Assembly (NCBI RefSeq): GCF_903064525.1
Contig: NZ_LR797830.1
Location: forward strand, 930,001 to 994,000
DNA length: 64,000 nt
Direction: 5' to 3'
From: Methylacidimicrobium sp. AP8
GTDB lineage: Bacteria > Verrucomicrobiota > Verrucomicrobiia > Methylacidiphilales > Methylacidiphilaceae
Shown: piece after piece, positions 55,807-64,000 of the stretch
How the letters are laid out: each line of letters starts with the position of its first letter
How positions within the stretch are numbered: position 1 is the stretch's first letter
Notes under the pieces: generated by a model
What the model was told of the DNA's origin: nothing
What the model saw: only the letters and a program-made list of their open reading frames with translations
The model's database searches: none
Translations under genes and position numbers: made by a program

Positions 55807-58437
55807 TTACTGCGAGATCTCTCTCAGCTGATCTTCGATCCGGCGGATCGCGGTTTCGAGCGCTTCGGCCTGTTTTTTCCAGGTTTGGAGCTTTTCCGGA
55901 GCGACCCGGCCGGAGATCTCCGGATTCTCCAGCCGCTCCCGAACGGCCTTCCAAGTGCAAGCGAGCTTCTCTTTCTCGCTCGCCAGCCGCTTCCGCTCCA
56001 ATTCCAGATCGATGACCCCCTCCAAGGGCAGATAGAGCTCGCCGATGGGGGTAAGCACCATCGGAGCCTTGGGAGGCGGGCCATCAATGTCGGCGATTTC
56101 GCTCGCGTTGGCGAGCGCTGCAAGCACCGCCCGCTCGTCCCTATTCAAGGGAGCCTCGGCTCGAAGTCGAAAGGGCACCTTTTGGTTGGAGGGAACGGCG
56201 TAGGTGGAACGTAGGCGGCGGGCGCGCTCAGCAGCTTGGTAGACCGCTTGCGCGCGCAGGGCGGCTTCCTTCCGATCCGAAATCCGGTGTGCAAGTCGCC
56301 GCGCCTCCGCCGCGCTGAACCAGCCGGCGAATTGAATAGTGGTGGCGCCGAGCCCAAGGCGGTTCCAAAGCTCTTCGGTAACGAAAGGGCAGAACGGATG
56401 GAGGAGCCGAAGAATCCAGGAGAGAGTGTAGTCGAAGGTTGCGAGGGTGCCCGAGGTGGTCCGGCTTCCCTCTTGGCCGAGATCCACCTTGGCCGCCTCG
56501 AGGAAGGAGGCGCAAAAGTCATCCCAGACGAAGCCGTAGAGAAGGCCGGCAGCCTCGCTGAACTCGTATGCTCCGAAAGCATCTTCAAGCCGGATGCCGG
56601 TCCGGCTCAAAGCGGAAAGGATTTCGACCGCGAACGGCGTCAGAGGGTGCTCCCAAGGCCGGGCGTGCGCCGAAAGAGGTCCATAGCGGACGCGAAAGCG
56701 GCAAGCGTTCCAGAGCTTGTTGCAGAAGTTGCGGCCCTCTTCGATCTGCTTTTCGTCGAAGCGGATGTCCTGCCCCTGCGGGGCGATCCGCAGGAGGCCG
56801 AACCGGAGGCCGTCCGCTCCGTACTTTTCGATCAGGACCAGAGGATCAGGGGAATTGCCGAGGGATTTCGACATCTTCCTACCCAATCGGTCCCGGATGA
56901 GGCCGGTGAAATACACGGTCCGAAACGGGATGTTCTCTTCTATATCTTCGCCTCGGCCCGGTCGGAATTCGAGTGCCGCGATGATCATGCGGGCGACCCA
57001 GAGAAAGATGATGTCGGGACCGGTCACGAGCACCGATGTCGGATAAAACTTTCTGCGCGTGGGAGGGTCCATCGTTTCGAACGCCCAGAGCCAAGAGGAA
57101 AACCAGGTGTCGAGGGTGTCGGGATCTTGCACCCAATCCGGGCCGGGCGATTCGATCTGGCATCGATGCACGCCGTCTTTCCACCAGACCGGAATGCGGT
57201 GTCCCCACCAGACCTGGCGGGAGATGCACCAGTCTTGGATGTTTTCTATCCAATGTTCATACACTTTTTCCCAATGCTCGGGGAAGAACCGGATCCGGCG
57301 CTCCCGCACGACCTGGAGGGCTTCCTCGAGCCTCGGATAGCGCAGGAACCACTGTTCGGAGAGCCGGGGCTCGATCGGCACGCCCGCCCGCTCGCTCACC
57401 CCCACGGTATGGCGGTAGGGCTCGACCTTGGCGAGCAGGCCCAATTCGTTCAAGAGCGCGGCGGCCTTCGTCCGCGCGGCGAAGCGATCGAGCCCGTCCA
57501 GCTCGGGCACCGCCGGGCAGTGGAGACGGCCGTCCGGATGGAGGATATCGACGATCGGCAGGCTGTGCCGTTGCCCGATTTCGAAGTCGAGCTTGTCGTG
57601 GGCGGGGGTGATCTTGACGGCTCCCGTGCCGAAGGAAGGATCGACCGCCGCATCGGCGACGATCGGAATCGGTTCGCGGGGAAAGGGACGAAGGGCCCGC
57701 TTTCCGATCCATTGCCGATAGCGCTGGTCGTCCGGATGCACCGCGATGCCCGTGTCACCGGGAATCGTTTCCGGCCGGGTAGTGGCCACCGTGAGGAAAG
57801 AACCGGGTTCGTCCTCCAGCGCGTAGCGCACGTAGTAGAGGTGCGACTCCTCTTCGCGCGGCAGGACTTCCTCGTCGGAAAGGGCGGTCAAGGAGGCCGG
57901 GCACCAGTTGATCATGCGCTTGCCCCGATAGATGAGCCCTTTCTGGTAGAGGGCGACGAAGACCCGTTGTACCGCCTGCGAATAGGCGGGATCCATCGTG
58001 AAGCGCTCCCTCGACCAGTCCGCCGAGCATCCCAGCTTCTTGAGCTGCTCGACGATGATGCGTCCGTGGGTTTCTCGCCATTCGCGGACCATTTGGAGAA
58101 ACTCTTCCCGGCCTACTTCCTTGCGCCCGATGCCCCGCTGCTTGCGCAGCGCTTTCTCCACGACCATCTCGGTGGCCAGGCCCGCATGGTCGGTGCCGGG
58201 AAGCCAGAGAACCTCATAACCTTCGAGGCGGGCCTTCCGGGCCAGGACGTCCTGGATGGAGTTGTTCAGGACGTGCCCCAAGGTCAGCACCCCGGTAATG
58301 TTCGGAGGCGGCATGACCATGGAGAACGCGGGCTTGGGAGACTGGGGATCTGCTCGGAAGATGTCGTTGCGGAGCCAACGAGCGTAGAGCGATTCGGCGA
58401 TCGTTCCGGGCTCGTATGCTTTCGGTAAATCGGACAT
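55807..58437 (-). CDS. valS: Valyl-tRNA synthetase
   Basis: Class I synthetase of 876 residues. It has the HIGH-type motif in PPPNITGVLTLGHVLNN, the editing (CP1) domain (TTRPETIPGDTGIAVHPDD), DWCISRQVWWGHRIPVWW, KMSKSLGNSPDP, the anticodon-binding helical domain and a C-terminal coiled coil (ERKRLASEKEKLACTWKAV) that is specific to ValS. Confidence 0.96.
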   Translation of the reverse strand: MSDLPKAYEPGTIAESLYARWLRNDIFRADPQSPKPAFSMVMPPPNITGVLTLGHVLNNSIQDVLARKARLEGYEVLWLPGTDHAGLATEMVVEKALRKQRGIGRKEVGREEFLQMVREWRETHGRIIVEQLKKLGCSADWSRERFTMDPAYSQAVQRVFVALYQKGLIYRGKRMINWCPASLTALSDEEVLPREEESHLYYVRYALEDEPGSFLTVATTRPETIPGDTGIAVHPDDQRYRQWIGKRALRPFPREPIPIVADAAVDPSFGTGAVKITPAHDKLDFEIGQRHSLPIVDILHPDGRLHCPAVPELDGLDRFAARTKAAALLNELGLLAKVEPYRHTVGVSERAGVPIEPRLSEQWFLRYPRLEEALQVVRERRIRFFPEHWEKVYEHWIENIQDWCISRQVWWGHRIPVWWKDGVHRCQIESPGPDWVQDPDTLDTWFSSWLWAFETMDPPTRRKFYPTSVLVTGPDIIFLWVARMIIAALEFRPGRGEDIEENIPFRTVYFTGLIRDRLGRKMSKSLGNSPDPLVLIEKYGADGLRFGLLRIAPQGQDIRFDEKQIEEGRNFCNKLWNACRFRVRYGPLSAHARPWEHPLTPFAVEILSALSRTGIRLEDAFGAYEFSEAAGLLYGFVWDDFCASFLEAAKVDLGQEGSRTTSGTLATFDYTLSWILRLLHPFCPFVTEELWNRLGLGATTIQFAGWFSAAEARRLAHRISDRKEAALRAQAVYQAAERARRLRSTYAVPSNQKVPFRLRAEAPLNRDERAVLAALANASEIADIDGPPPKAPMVLTPIGELYLPLEGVIDLELERKRLASEKEKLACTWKAVRERLENPEISGRVAPEKLQTWKKQAEALETAIRRIEDQLREISQ

Positions 58438-58509
58438 TCGCTTTCCCTAGCCTATCGACCCTCGGGTTGGCCAGCGAGGATGTGCGGCGAATCAGGCCAG
58501 CGGACCCGG

Positions 58510-60920
58510 CTATAGGTTACGCGGCTTCCACTCCGGTGCGGTGAGCTTGCCGGAGCCATGATACTCGAAAAGCTTGCTGATCGGGAAGAGGACAACCCCC
58601 ATCGGCCCGCGAAGGTTGACCCGGGCGTCGGCTTCCAGATCGTCGCGGAGGAAATTGTAGCTCCCCTTACCGATGACCGTAAAGGCGACGCTCGCGATGG
58701 TGAACTGCTCGGTCGAGATCTCGCCGTTTCCGACGCGGAAGTGGGCGTGCGCCTTATCCGCCTTGGCCATGGCGAAATCGGGGATGACCGTGCTTATGGC
58801 GGTCGACAGCCCCCCCAAAAACGGGATGGAGAGAATGTAGCCGTGACGAACGTCAAAATCCCCTTCGCCGGTGAGCGAGGGGAGATTGCCCACGTAGCCG
58901 GAGAGGTCGAGATGAAATTGCAGCGGACCCGAGCATTTCTCGATGTGGTAGAGGTTTGCCATGACCTTATGGAAATCGGCGTGATCGAGATCGAAGATCG
59001 AATGAAAGGGGCACGGGGCGGGCGGGGGTTGAGGGTAACCTGGACGCTTCCATGAAGCGGGCCGTCGAAAAGGGACGCGCGGTCGACCTGGACGGTGAGC
59101 TCGCTCCGGCGCAGGAGGACCCTCCCTTTGGGCGCCACGACGGGGAAGTTGCGCCCGAAAAGGACGTAGTTGAGGATCGAATCAGAATCGACCTCGACCC
59201 GGAGGTTGGTAACCGGGTTCTTGCTCCCCTCGTTAAGATCGACGATGCCGCTCACCTGGAGTTTCGGCGGCTTTTCGAAGCGATAGGGCTCCACATATTT
59301 CGGGAACTTCTCTCCCAGCGCCGGAGCCGAAGCGATGACGTCGATCGAGGAGGAAAGGTCGTGGACGGTCACGATCTTGCGGGCAAAATCGTTGTCGAAA
59401 TTTGCCGAAACCGTCCCTTCGGGCCGCACCGCCACGAAGTGCGAGAACCGGAGGGTTTGGTCCCGATATTCGATGTCGGACTGGATGGAGCGGACGGAGA
59501 CTCCCTTATACGAGCAGTTCTTCGCCGAAAAGCTGCCGCGGGCTTTCCAGCTCGAGAGATCCAAGGGATTCAGGCTTAGGACCTCGCCCCGTGCCCGGGG
59601 AGGCTCCTTCGGGAAGGAGAGCGACTCCAAGAACCGGTCGGCTGCGGAACCGCCTAGGCCCAGGAAAACGGTCGGGTCGATGCTCGACTCCGCCTTGATG
59701 CGTAGCTTGGGCGGCGAGACTTCGTAAAGGATCTCCGCATCGACATTTCCTCCGGCGGAACGAAGCTTGGCCTCCGGAATGAAGAGCTTGAGCCCGTCGT
59801 AGGCCAGGGGGACGGAAAGCTCCTCGAAGGGATGACCCCGATAACGGAAGTGGTGCCAATGGAGATCGGTCGAAACGCGGAGGGAGCGTTCCGAGCCCCA
59901 CTTCGCCGTCAGCCGTCCGCTCAAGCTGGGGAGATCGAGGAAATGGAACTCTTGGACGACGGCGGCGATGCGGTCCGGAAGCGAAGGACGGAGGACGGTC
60001 GGATCGGCGTTGCTCAGGAATTCGACGAAGCCGGTCCGTTGCGTAAGGTCTGCCTCTCCCCAGAGGGAGATCTCCCCCCGCGGAAATCCGAGGCGGACCT
60101 CTTCCATGCGGAAGGTCCGGCCGGCCAGACGGAGATCCCCGGTAAGCCGTCCGAGGGGAATCTGCCGCCAGGAGATCGGGGAAGGGAGGATTCGGCACTG
60201 AATGCTCGCTTCCCAGGGGGCTTTCGTCGCCATCGAAAGCTCGACCTCCACAGGAATCGGCCGCTCGGTTTCGATTTCATCGACGACGGCCAGAATGCGG
60301 TGCCAGAGTTGATCGGCCGCTTGATACCCCTCGGGAGTGGCCGGCGGCAGCGAGGGGTATCCATTGAGGAGGATGCGTCCTTTGATCCGGAGCTCGAAAT
60401 TGAGGACCCGAGCGCTGGCGCTCAAGATTTCCAAGGCTCCCGGCACGAAGTTGACGCGAGCAGAGACTTGGGAGAGCTCTACTTCGCACTGCGGAGTAAT
60501 CGGAAGGCGGATCGTGGCGTTGTGCACCGATGCGTTCTTGATCCAGGGTGTGCCTTTCCACCAGGCGAGCCAAGCGACCGAAAGCCGGACGCGGTCGACC
60601 TGGAGCCAAACGTCCTGTCGATCCCGATTGCGGAAGATCGCCACCCGGCTGGCCACGAGATGACCGAAAGGGTCGAGGGATAGGTGCCCGACGGAAACGG
60701 GTATATCTCGCGCCTCCAGCTCCGCCAAAAGGACGTTTTTGATTTGCGTGGGGACTCCGTTGAATCGTAATAGGAGGAAGACGGCGACGAGCACGGCCCC
60801 CAGCAGCCCGACCGTGGCGAGGACAAAGTGGCTCGCGACTCGGGCAGCGAAACCGGAGAGTATCCGCAGGACGGAGGACCGGGAGGGGGGTAACTTCCTT
60901 GTCTTTGACCTTCGTGACAT
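58510..60920 (-). CDS. AsmA-like trans-envelope protein, single frameshift
   Basis: Large AsmA-family protein of about 800 residues: an inner-membrane anchor (HFVLATVGLLGAVLVAVFLL) and a beta-rich periplasmic body with SLDPFGHLVASRVAIF near the start, ending in the AsmA_2-like stretch GDFDVRHGYILSIPFLGGLS and LRDDLEADARVNLRGPMGVV. The reading frame changes near 59008-59028, inside C-runs on the coding strand: after NPRPPRAP the text continues as FHSIFDLDHADFHKVMANLY in another frame, down to the stop at 58510. One C too many explains it. It may be a sequencing error, a phase-variable tract or a recent mutation. Function, by family, is lipid transport between membranes. Confidence 0.7.
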
Positions 60921-60981
60921 CGATTCGCGGCCGCTCTCGTCGGCATCCGACGGGACGGGGCACTGGGCCTTTGTTCATTTT

Positions 60982-62355
60982 ATGACAGAAGAACCTTTAA
61001 TGGAAAAGATCGTTGCGCTCTGCAAGCGACGCGGCTTCGTCTATCCCTCTTCGGAAATCTACGGCGGGCTCAACGGCTTGTGGGATTTCGGCCCGCTCGG
61101 CGTCGAGCTCAAGAGAAACATTAAGGAGCATTGGTGGCGTTCGATGACCCAGCTGCGCGACGACATCGTGGGTTTCGACGGCTCGATCCTCATGAACCGG
61201 GCGGTCTGGAAGGCGAGCACCCATGAGGATCAGTTCGTCGACTGGCTGGTCGACTGCAAGGTCTGCAAGGCGCGCTTCCGGGCCGATCAGCTCGCCGACG
61301 CCCGCTGCCCCCAAAAGCCCTCAAAGCATCCGGGAGAGTGCGGCGGCGAGATGACCGAGCCTAGAAGGTTCAACCTTCTCTTCCGGACTTACGTGGGACC
61401 CCTGGAAGAGGAGAGCGCGCTCACCTATCTGCGCCCGGAGACCGCGCAGGCGATCTTCGTCCAGTTTCGGAACGTGCTCGAGACCTCGCGAAAGAAGATC
61501 CCCTTCGGGATTGCGCAGATCGGCAAGTCGTTCCGCAACGAGGTGAATCCCCGCAACTTCCTCTTCCGGTCACGCGAGTTCGAGCAGATGGAGGTCGAAT
61601 ATTTTATCCGGCCGGGGACCGGGCTCGAGGAGCTGGAAAAGTGGAAAGAGGCCCGCCTGGCCTGGTACGAGTCGATCGGGATCCGGCGGGAGCATATTCA
61701 TGTGCGGGACATTCCGGCCGGGGAGAGGGCCTTTTATTCGGAAAAGACCTATGATCTCGAGTACACCTTCCCTTTCGGACGCCAGGAGCTCGAAGGAATC
61801 GCCTACCGGACCGATTTCGACCTGCGCCAGCATGCGGAGGCCAGCGGCAAGCCGCTCGACTATTTCGACGAGGAGACCGGGCAGAAGTACATACCGCATG
61901 TGATCGAGCCGAGCGGCGGCGTCGACCGGACTTTCCTGGCGCTCCTTTGTGAGGCGTATGACGAGGAGGACGTGGCGGCCGAAGGCGGGAAGGTCGAAAA
62001 GCGGGTCGTCCTCCGCTTCTCCCCGCGCGTGGCGCCGATCAAGGCGGGCGTCTTTCCCCTTCTCAAGAACAACGAGGAGCTGGTCCGGAAGGCCCGCGAG
62101 GTCGCCGACCTCCTCCGGATATCGATGCGCGTCTTTTATGACGAGAGCGGAGCGATCGGCCGCCGGTACCGGCGGATGGACGAGGTGGGAACGCCGTTCG
62201 GCGTGACGATCGACTTCGAAACCTTGGAAGGGGTGCGAAGCGGAGCGCTTGCCGGGGAAAAGGATACGGTCACCGTCCGGGAGCGTGACTCCATGCGCCA
62301 GGAGCGCGTCCGGATCGCCGACCTGCTCGAGTACCTCAGACCGCGGGTTTCTTGA
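60982..62355 (+). CDS. glyQS: Glycyl-tRNA synthetase, dimeric (alpha2) type
   Basis: Class II synthetase of 457 residues of the eukaryote/archaea-like dimeric form. Motif 1 region FPSSEIYGGLNGLWDFGPLG (VYPSSEIYGG, LWDFGPLGVELK), a zinc-like insertion with CKVCKARFRADQL, RPETAQAIFVQF, motif 2 FRNEVNPRNFLFRSREFEQM, motif 3 EPSGGVDRTFLALL, and an anticodon-binding domain (VAPIKAGVFPLLKNNEEL). The ATG at 60982 is preferred; a second ATG at 61000 is possible. Confidence 0.94.
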   Translation: MTEEPLMEKIVALCKRRGFVYPSSEIYGGLNGLWDFGPLGVELKRNIKEHWWRSMTQLRDDIVGFDGSILMNRAVWKASTHEDQFVDWLVDCKVCKARFRADQLADARCPQKPSKHPGECGGEMTEPRRFNLLFRTYVGPLEEESALTYLRPETAQAIFVQFRNVLETSRKKIPFGIAQIGKSFRNEVNPRNFLFRSREFEQMEVEYFIRPGTGLEELEKWKEARLAWYESIGIRREHIHVRDIPAGERAFYSEKTYDLEYTFPFGRQELEGIAYRTDFDLRQHAEASGKPLDYFDEETGQKYIPHVIEPSGGVDRTFLALLCEAYDEEDVAAEGGKVEKRVVLRFSPRVAPIKAGVFPLLKNNEELVRKAREVADLLRISMRVFYDESGAIGRRYRRMDEVGTPFGVTIDFETLEGVRSGALAGEKDTVTVRERDSMRQERVRIADLLEYLRPRVS

Positions 62356-62470
62356 GCCCGACAAGCGAGGATGCGTAAAAATTTCCGGCAATAAGAATTC
62401 GACTTCCGATCGGAACGTGGGGATCGGGAAATCATGCCGACGCCTCTTCCACCCGGCGAGCTGTCGAAGG

Positions 62471-62686
62471 ATGCCGAGGAAGTTCCCTTCAAAAATGCGC
62501 AGCGAGGGATGGACGGTCGCGGAACTGGAGGACGGCACCGCCGTCTGGGTCAAGGCGGAGATCATCCGGATCCTCCGTTTGCGAGAAAAGAAGGATCCTG
62601 CCGGCAATCCTCTTTACGGCGTTCGATCGGCCCCATTTGTGTTCATCGAACACGCGTCCGGCACCGAGCGGAAGGATCAACCATGA
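62471..62686 (+). CDS. Small hypothetical protein
   Basis: 71 residues, not recognised. The body reads SEGWTVAELEDGTAVWVKAE then IIRILRLREKKDPAGNPLYG and ends EHASGTERKDQP. The alternating charged and hydrophobic pattern and a coding-like frame support a real small beta protein; codon use resembles neighbours. Starts ATG 62471 or 62495. It ends four bases into the next possible gene (ATG at 62683), hinting at an operon. Confidence 0.45.
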   Translation: MPRKFPSKMRSEGWTVAELEDGTAVWVKAEIIRILRLREKKDPAGNPLYGVRSAPFVFIEHASGTERKDQP

Positions 62687-63050
62687 TTGCTGCGGAAATG
62701 GCCGCCGGAAGCCTCTTTTTGCAGACGGAATCTTGGAGGCTTTGCCTGCCCACGGAGGAAAAGGTCGAAGAGCCGGCATCTTCTGCGGCGACAATTGCAT
62801 GGATCGGGGCCGGCCGACCGCGGCCCGGGCAGCCGGTGACGCCCCTCCTCGCCCTCTCTCCACGAAGGGCGCACGGCGGTCGGGATTTGTCTTGCCGACT
62901 GTTGCCGGCGAACAACTTGTTTCCTTTGTCTCATCGGATGCGGTTTTTGTTTCCGGCGACGCATCTCTGCCGTTCCTCCCTTCCGACATCGAGGCAAAAA
63001 AGCGGTTCTGTCCTTCCTGCGACAAAATCCGGATTTACTACGACCGGTGA
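62683..63050 (+). pseudogene. Unrecognised, probably frameshifted small gene
   Basis: From ATG 62683 the frame begins MIAAEMAAGSLFLQTESWRL and continues plausibly to about 62870. Beyond that, the better text lies in another frame (GFVLPTVAGEQLVSFVSSDA then FLPSDIEAKKRFCPSCDKIR) and ends at 63050, overlapping the next start by four bases. I read this as one broken gene of about 120 codons. No family recognised; the CPSC pair is the only visible motif. Confidence 0.3.
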
Positions 63051-63295
63051 TCGCCGGCATCGCCGAGAAACTTGCAGCATATTTTAAGAACCGGCCGGTT
63101 GCTCCTCCCGCGTTAGAGGTCGTCGAGAATCCGGAGGAGCCGGACGATCGGATGCTCGTGCTTTTCGCGGAAGCTCGGCTCTCGATCTCGGAAGGCCTTC
63201 GGGATCTCGAGGCGTTCTGCCGGGAGTGGTGGTTTCGACGGCAAGCCTTTCGCGAAGGCGACCGGGATGTTCCTCTCGGCTTCTCCGAAGTTTGA
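63047..63295 (+). CDS. Small hypothetical protein upstream of a HEPN-like gene
   Basis: 82 residues from GTG 63047. Reads IAGIAEKLAAYFKNRPVAPP, a central PEEPDDRMLVLFAEARLSIS and EGLRDLEAFCREWWFRRQAF before a DRDVPLGF end. Acidic, mostly helical, no known motif. Its stop lies within the start of the HEPN-like gene (29-bp overlap), so the two probably form a gene pair. Confidence 0.5.
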   Translation: MIAGIAEKLAAYFKNRPVAPPALEVVENPEEPDDRMLVLFAEARLSISEGLRDLEAFCREWWFRRQAFREGDRDVPLGFSEV

Positions 63296-63842
63296 CCGGT
63301 CCGGCTTCTTTGCGTTGGCCGGGAGCCTACAACAAGGTTCCTTTCCCGCCGGTCCCCGCGAGGCATGCCTGCGCACCGCAAGGAACCGGGCGTATTTCGC
63401 GGTCTTTTGCCCCGCCAAGACCTATTCGGGATTCCGTGCCCGAGGCAAGAACGCAGGGCATAGGCGGGTGCGCGATCGCTTTAAGCAATCCTCCAATCTA
63501 GCGGCCATTTCTCACAAGCTTTCTCCTACGGCTTGCAAAACGGGCTCGTCTGCTTCGCTCCCGCTTGGTTTTCCATCCTCGCAGTATGTCTTCATACAGC
63601 TCCGGTGGAAAACCTGCGCCCGCCTCGCACCCAAGCCCATTTGCGGCGCCTCGGCTACGAAATTTGTGAGAAATGGCCGCTAGTCGAACGATCCATTGGA
63701 CAACTTGTTGACGCAACTCCCTGTCGACCGCTGCCATGCGGACTACAAGGCGGACGCCGCAGATCCGGAGAGGAGAACTCCGGAAAGCTCGGCCAAAGCT
63801 TCGAGGATCGCCGAACTTCTGCGAGAGCTATCCGATGTCTGA
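63267..63842 (+). pseudogene. HEPN-like protein gene broken by MITE copy B
   Basis: The left part reads FDRSGFFALAGSLQQGSFPA then REACLRTARNRAYFAVFCPA and GHRRVRDRFKQSSN, resembling the core of HEPN/UPF0332-like proteins (RTA.NRAYYAVF...H..V...F). The MITE follows. To its right, another frame reads SNDPLDNLLTQLPVDRCHAD then YKADAADPERR and AKASRIAELLRELSDV, the usual C-terminal half. Joining the halves at CTAG leaves a +1 mismatch, so a second indel exists near the junction. HEPN proteins are often toxin or phage-defence RNases; the R-x4-6-H motif is not certain here. Confidence 0.55.
63502..63679. mobile_element. MITE copy B, 178 bp
   Basis: Same 16-bp terminal inverted repeats as copy A (CGGCCATTTCTCACAA), with CTAG direct repeats at 63498-63501 and 63680-63683. 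The interior is nearly identical to copy A apart from a small block that makes it one base longer. Such similarity between sites 18 kb apart indicates recent movement. It encodes no transposase. Confidence 0.92.
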
Positions 63843-64000
63843 CGCCGGGAAACGGGAAGAGGCCCGGACCGCTCCGAAACCTCGGTAAGCGTGAGAAATC
63901 GCGCGTTTCGGCCGACACGGGAGGGCGCGCGGCCGGACGCCGCATCCTTGAGTGGCCTCGCTCTTGAGCGTGCGGACGGGTGCCGCTTCTTTCCGCGCGT

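Noticed and set aside
56236-58428. 730-codon plus-strand frame over valS
   Set aside because: Antisense shadow; valS is complete with HIGH and KMSKS motifs.
62691-62707. GAAATGGCCGC as another MITE end
   Set aside because: Only 11 matching bases and no partner end within 250 bp on the correct side.

Overview
The window is about 63-65 percent G+C by eye and encodes a diderm bacterium. It carries LPS export genes (lptB, lptE), BAM (bamD), AsmA-like trans-envelope proteins, ExbD, bactofilin and SecA. HemQ implies the coproporphyrin route to heme. The gene content and style fit the Verrucomicrobiota, and possibly an acidophilic methanotroph of the Methylacidiphilaceae such as Methylacidimicrobium. 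That assignment is an inference; no rRNA or methane oxidation gene is present to prove it.

Layout. 1-6.5 kb: partial lptB, hemQ, a glutaredoxin, an exbD-def pair, an operon resembling E. coli ydbH-ynbE-ydbL in which ynbE and ydbL are fused, and bactofilin. 6.5-16 kb: asd, a copper P-type ATPase, a PAP2 phosphatase, an overlapping amidohydrolase-bioF-bioA operon, an NhaD-like antiporter, and a cytochrome c with a Cys/His-rich tail. 16-18 kb: an arylamine N-acetyltransferase cut at its 5' end by a frameshifted IS481 remnant, then tRNA-Gln(CTG). 18-27 kb: GH57 branching enzyme with a DUF4912 partner, an ISNCY-type transposase remnant, bamD-lptE, thiD, apaG, an RRM protein and tyrS. 27-32 kb: SulP transporter, a fused double NirD/AhbA-like protein, leuB and leuD. 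32-36.4 kb: a tightly overlapping pyrB-pyrC-carA-trpD operon. 36.5-42.7 kb: HtrA-type protease, secA, cinA and aat.

42.7-47.2 kb is a decayed arsenic cluster. arsR and arsC look intact. The ACR3 arsenite efflux gene is split twice, by an IS1182-like element with CTAA target duplications and by a 177-bp MITE with CTAG duplications. Removing both elements restores one frame of 386 codons. arsD is truncated next to an IS607 resolvase remnant. A second, near-identical MITE lies in a broken HEPN-like gene at 63.5 kb, and a diverged relative lies after tyrS.

47-62.4 kb is mostly housekeeping: plsC-like acyltransferase, an M14-like peptidase, mazG, DUF362, dnaG-rpoD-recA, valS, a frameshifted AsmA-like gene and a class II glycyl-tRNA synthetase. 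The last 1.6 kb holds small unrecognised and broken genes.

Two features deserve most attention. The first is the envelope lipid-transport style operon with a YnbE-YdbL fusion. The second is the MITE family, whose two target genes show exactly how it inserts. DnaG has also lost three of the four zinc ligands known from E. coli.
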